DNA of 6,295 nt from a bacterium. Lineage in GTDB: Bacteria > Elusimicrobiota > Elusimicrobia > UBA1565 > UBA9628. Each line of letters begins with the position of its first letter. Positions within the stretch are counted from its first letter, which is position 1. The DNA lies in the NCBI GenBank assembly GCA_021790955.1, contig JAJYFI010000105.1:1-6295 (forward strand), given 5' to 3'. The notes below the pieces were generated by a model. The model saw nothing but the letters and a program-made list of their open reading frames with translations, had not been told where the DNA came from and searched no databases. The position numbers were made by a program, and so were the translations under genes. Shown here one piece after another: positions 6,147 through 6,295 of the stretch.

Positions 6147-6295
6147 GGCGGCGAGCCTCGCTCGCGTGCGGCTTAAAGCCCGCGAGGAAGAACGGCTCCT
6201 CGCAGGGCATTTGTGGGTTTTTTCAAACGAGATTTCCGGCGTCGAAGGGGAGGCCGCGCCGGGCGCTCTCGCGCAGGTCTATTCGGCGGGGGGCC
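6127..6295 (+). CDS. Class I SAM-dependent rRNA methyltransferase, RlmI type, N-terminal part (3' end outside window)
   Basis: The 56 complete codons visible encode an N-terminal segment in which RVRLKAREEERLLAGHLWVF and the following SNEI closely match the PUA-type N-terminus of RlmI-family methyltransferases, whose family form is about 400 residues and methylates cytosine of 23S rRNA. The catalytic Rossmann domain lies beyond the window, so target specificity cannot be judged and no symbol is assigned. The frame stays open to base 6295. TTG 6127 is preferred as start because of GGAG at 6117-6120; GTG 6166 is the alternative and would begin just at the conserved segment. With TTG, the gene overlaps the SAM hydrolase by 20 bases, which suggests translational coupling of the two SAM-linked genes. 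Confidence 0.8.
   Translation, partial: MKSAGPEAASLARVRLKAREEERLLAGHLWVFSNEISGVEGEAAPGALAQVYSAGG

Noticed and set aside
6151..6165. Inverted repeat GCGAG ... CTCGC just after the SAM hydrolase stop
   Set aside because: Only a 5-bp stem, no T-run, and it lies inside the methyltransferase coding frame if that starts at TTG 6127.

Overview
The window is a strongly GC-rich (by eye), gene-dense bacterial segment with every recognisable gene on the + strand. It holds eight coding regions, two of them cut by the window edges. Gaps range from a 20-base overlap to about 31 bases, so the run could be one transcription unit. The sequence does not fix the phylum. The fused full-length type of GcvP, a Thermus-type PyrE homologue, AsmA-like and M50-like envelope genes and the high GC suggest a free-living or environmental Gram-negative (diderm) bacterium, probably from a little-cultured lineage. 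That placement is inference.

Layout, left to right. Bases 1-912 are the C-terminal third of glycine dehydrogenase (GcvP, P-protein of the glycine cleavage system). Bases 933-1328 encode a stand-alone response-regulator receiver domain with a complete phosphorylation pocket. Bases 1325-1783 encode a small, unrecognised protein with one N-terminal membrane anchor. Bases 1792-2517 encode a multi-pass membrane protein with an HExxH zinc motif that resembles M50-type metallopeptidases. Bases 2532-4757 encode a large AsmA-like envelope protein. Bases 4754-5350 encode a phosphoribosyltransferase of the Thermus-type orotate PRTase (PyrE) family whose PRPP-binding positions look altered. Bases 5382-6146 encode an S-adenosyl-L-methionine hydrolase (SAM hydroxide adenosyltransferase, DUF62 family). 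Bases 6127-6295 are the start of a class I SAM-dependent rRNA methyltransferase of the RlmI type.

Functionally the run mixes housekeeping metabolism (glycine cleavage, pyrimidine salvage or synthesis, SAM chemistry, rRNA modification) with a three-gene envelope block: the anchored small protein, the membrane protease-like protein and the AsmA-like protein. Start/stop overlaps of the ATGA kind at 1325 and 4754, and the 20-base overlap at 6127, suggest translational coupling. Only two starts (1792 and 6127) have an obvious Shine-Dalgarno sequence.

The points most worth a second look are the degenerate PRPP site of the PyrE homologue, the uncharacterised envelope block, and the overlap of a SAM-degrading enzyme with a SAM-using methyltransferase. 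I see no mobile element, CRISPR array, tRNA, rRNA or riboswitch, and no stretch over 300 bases without a gene.
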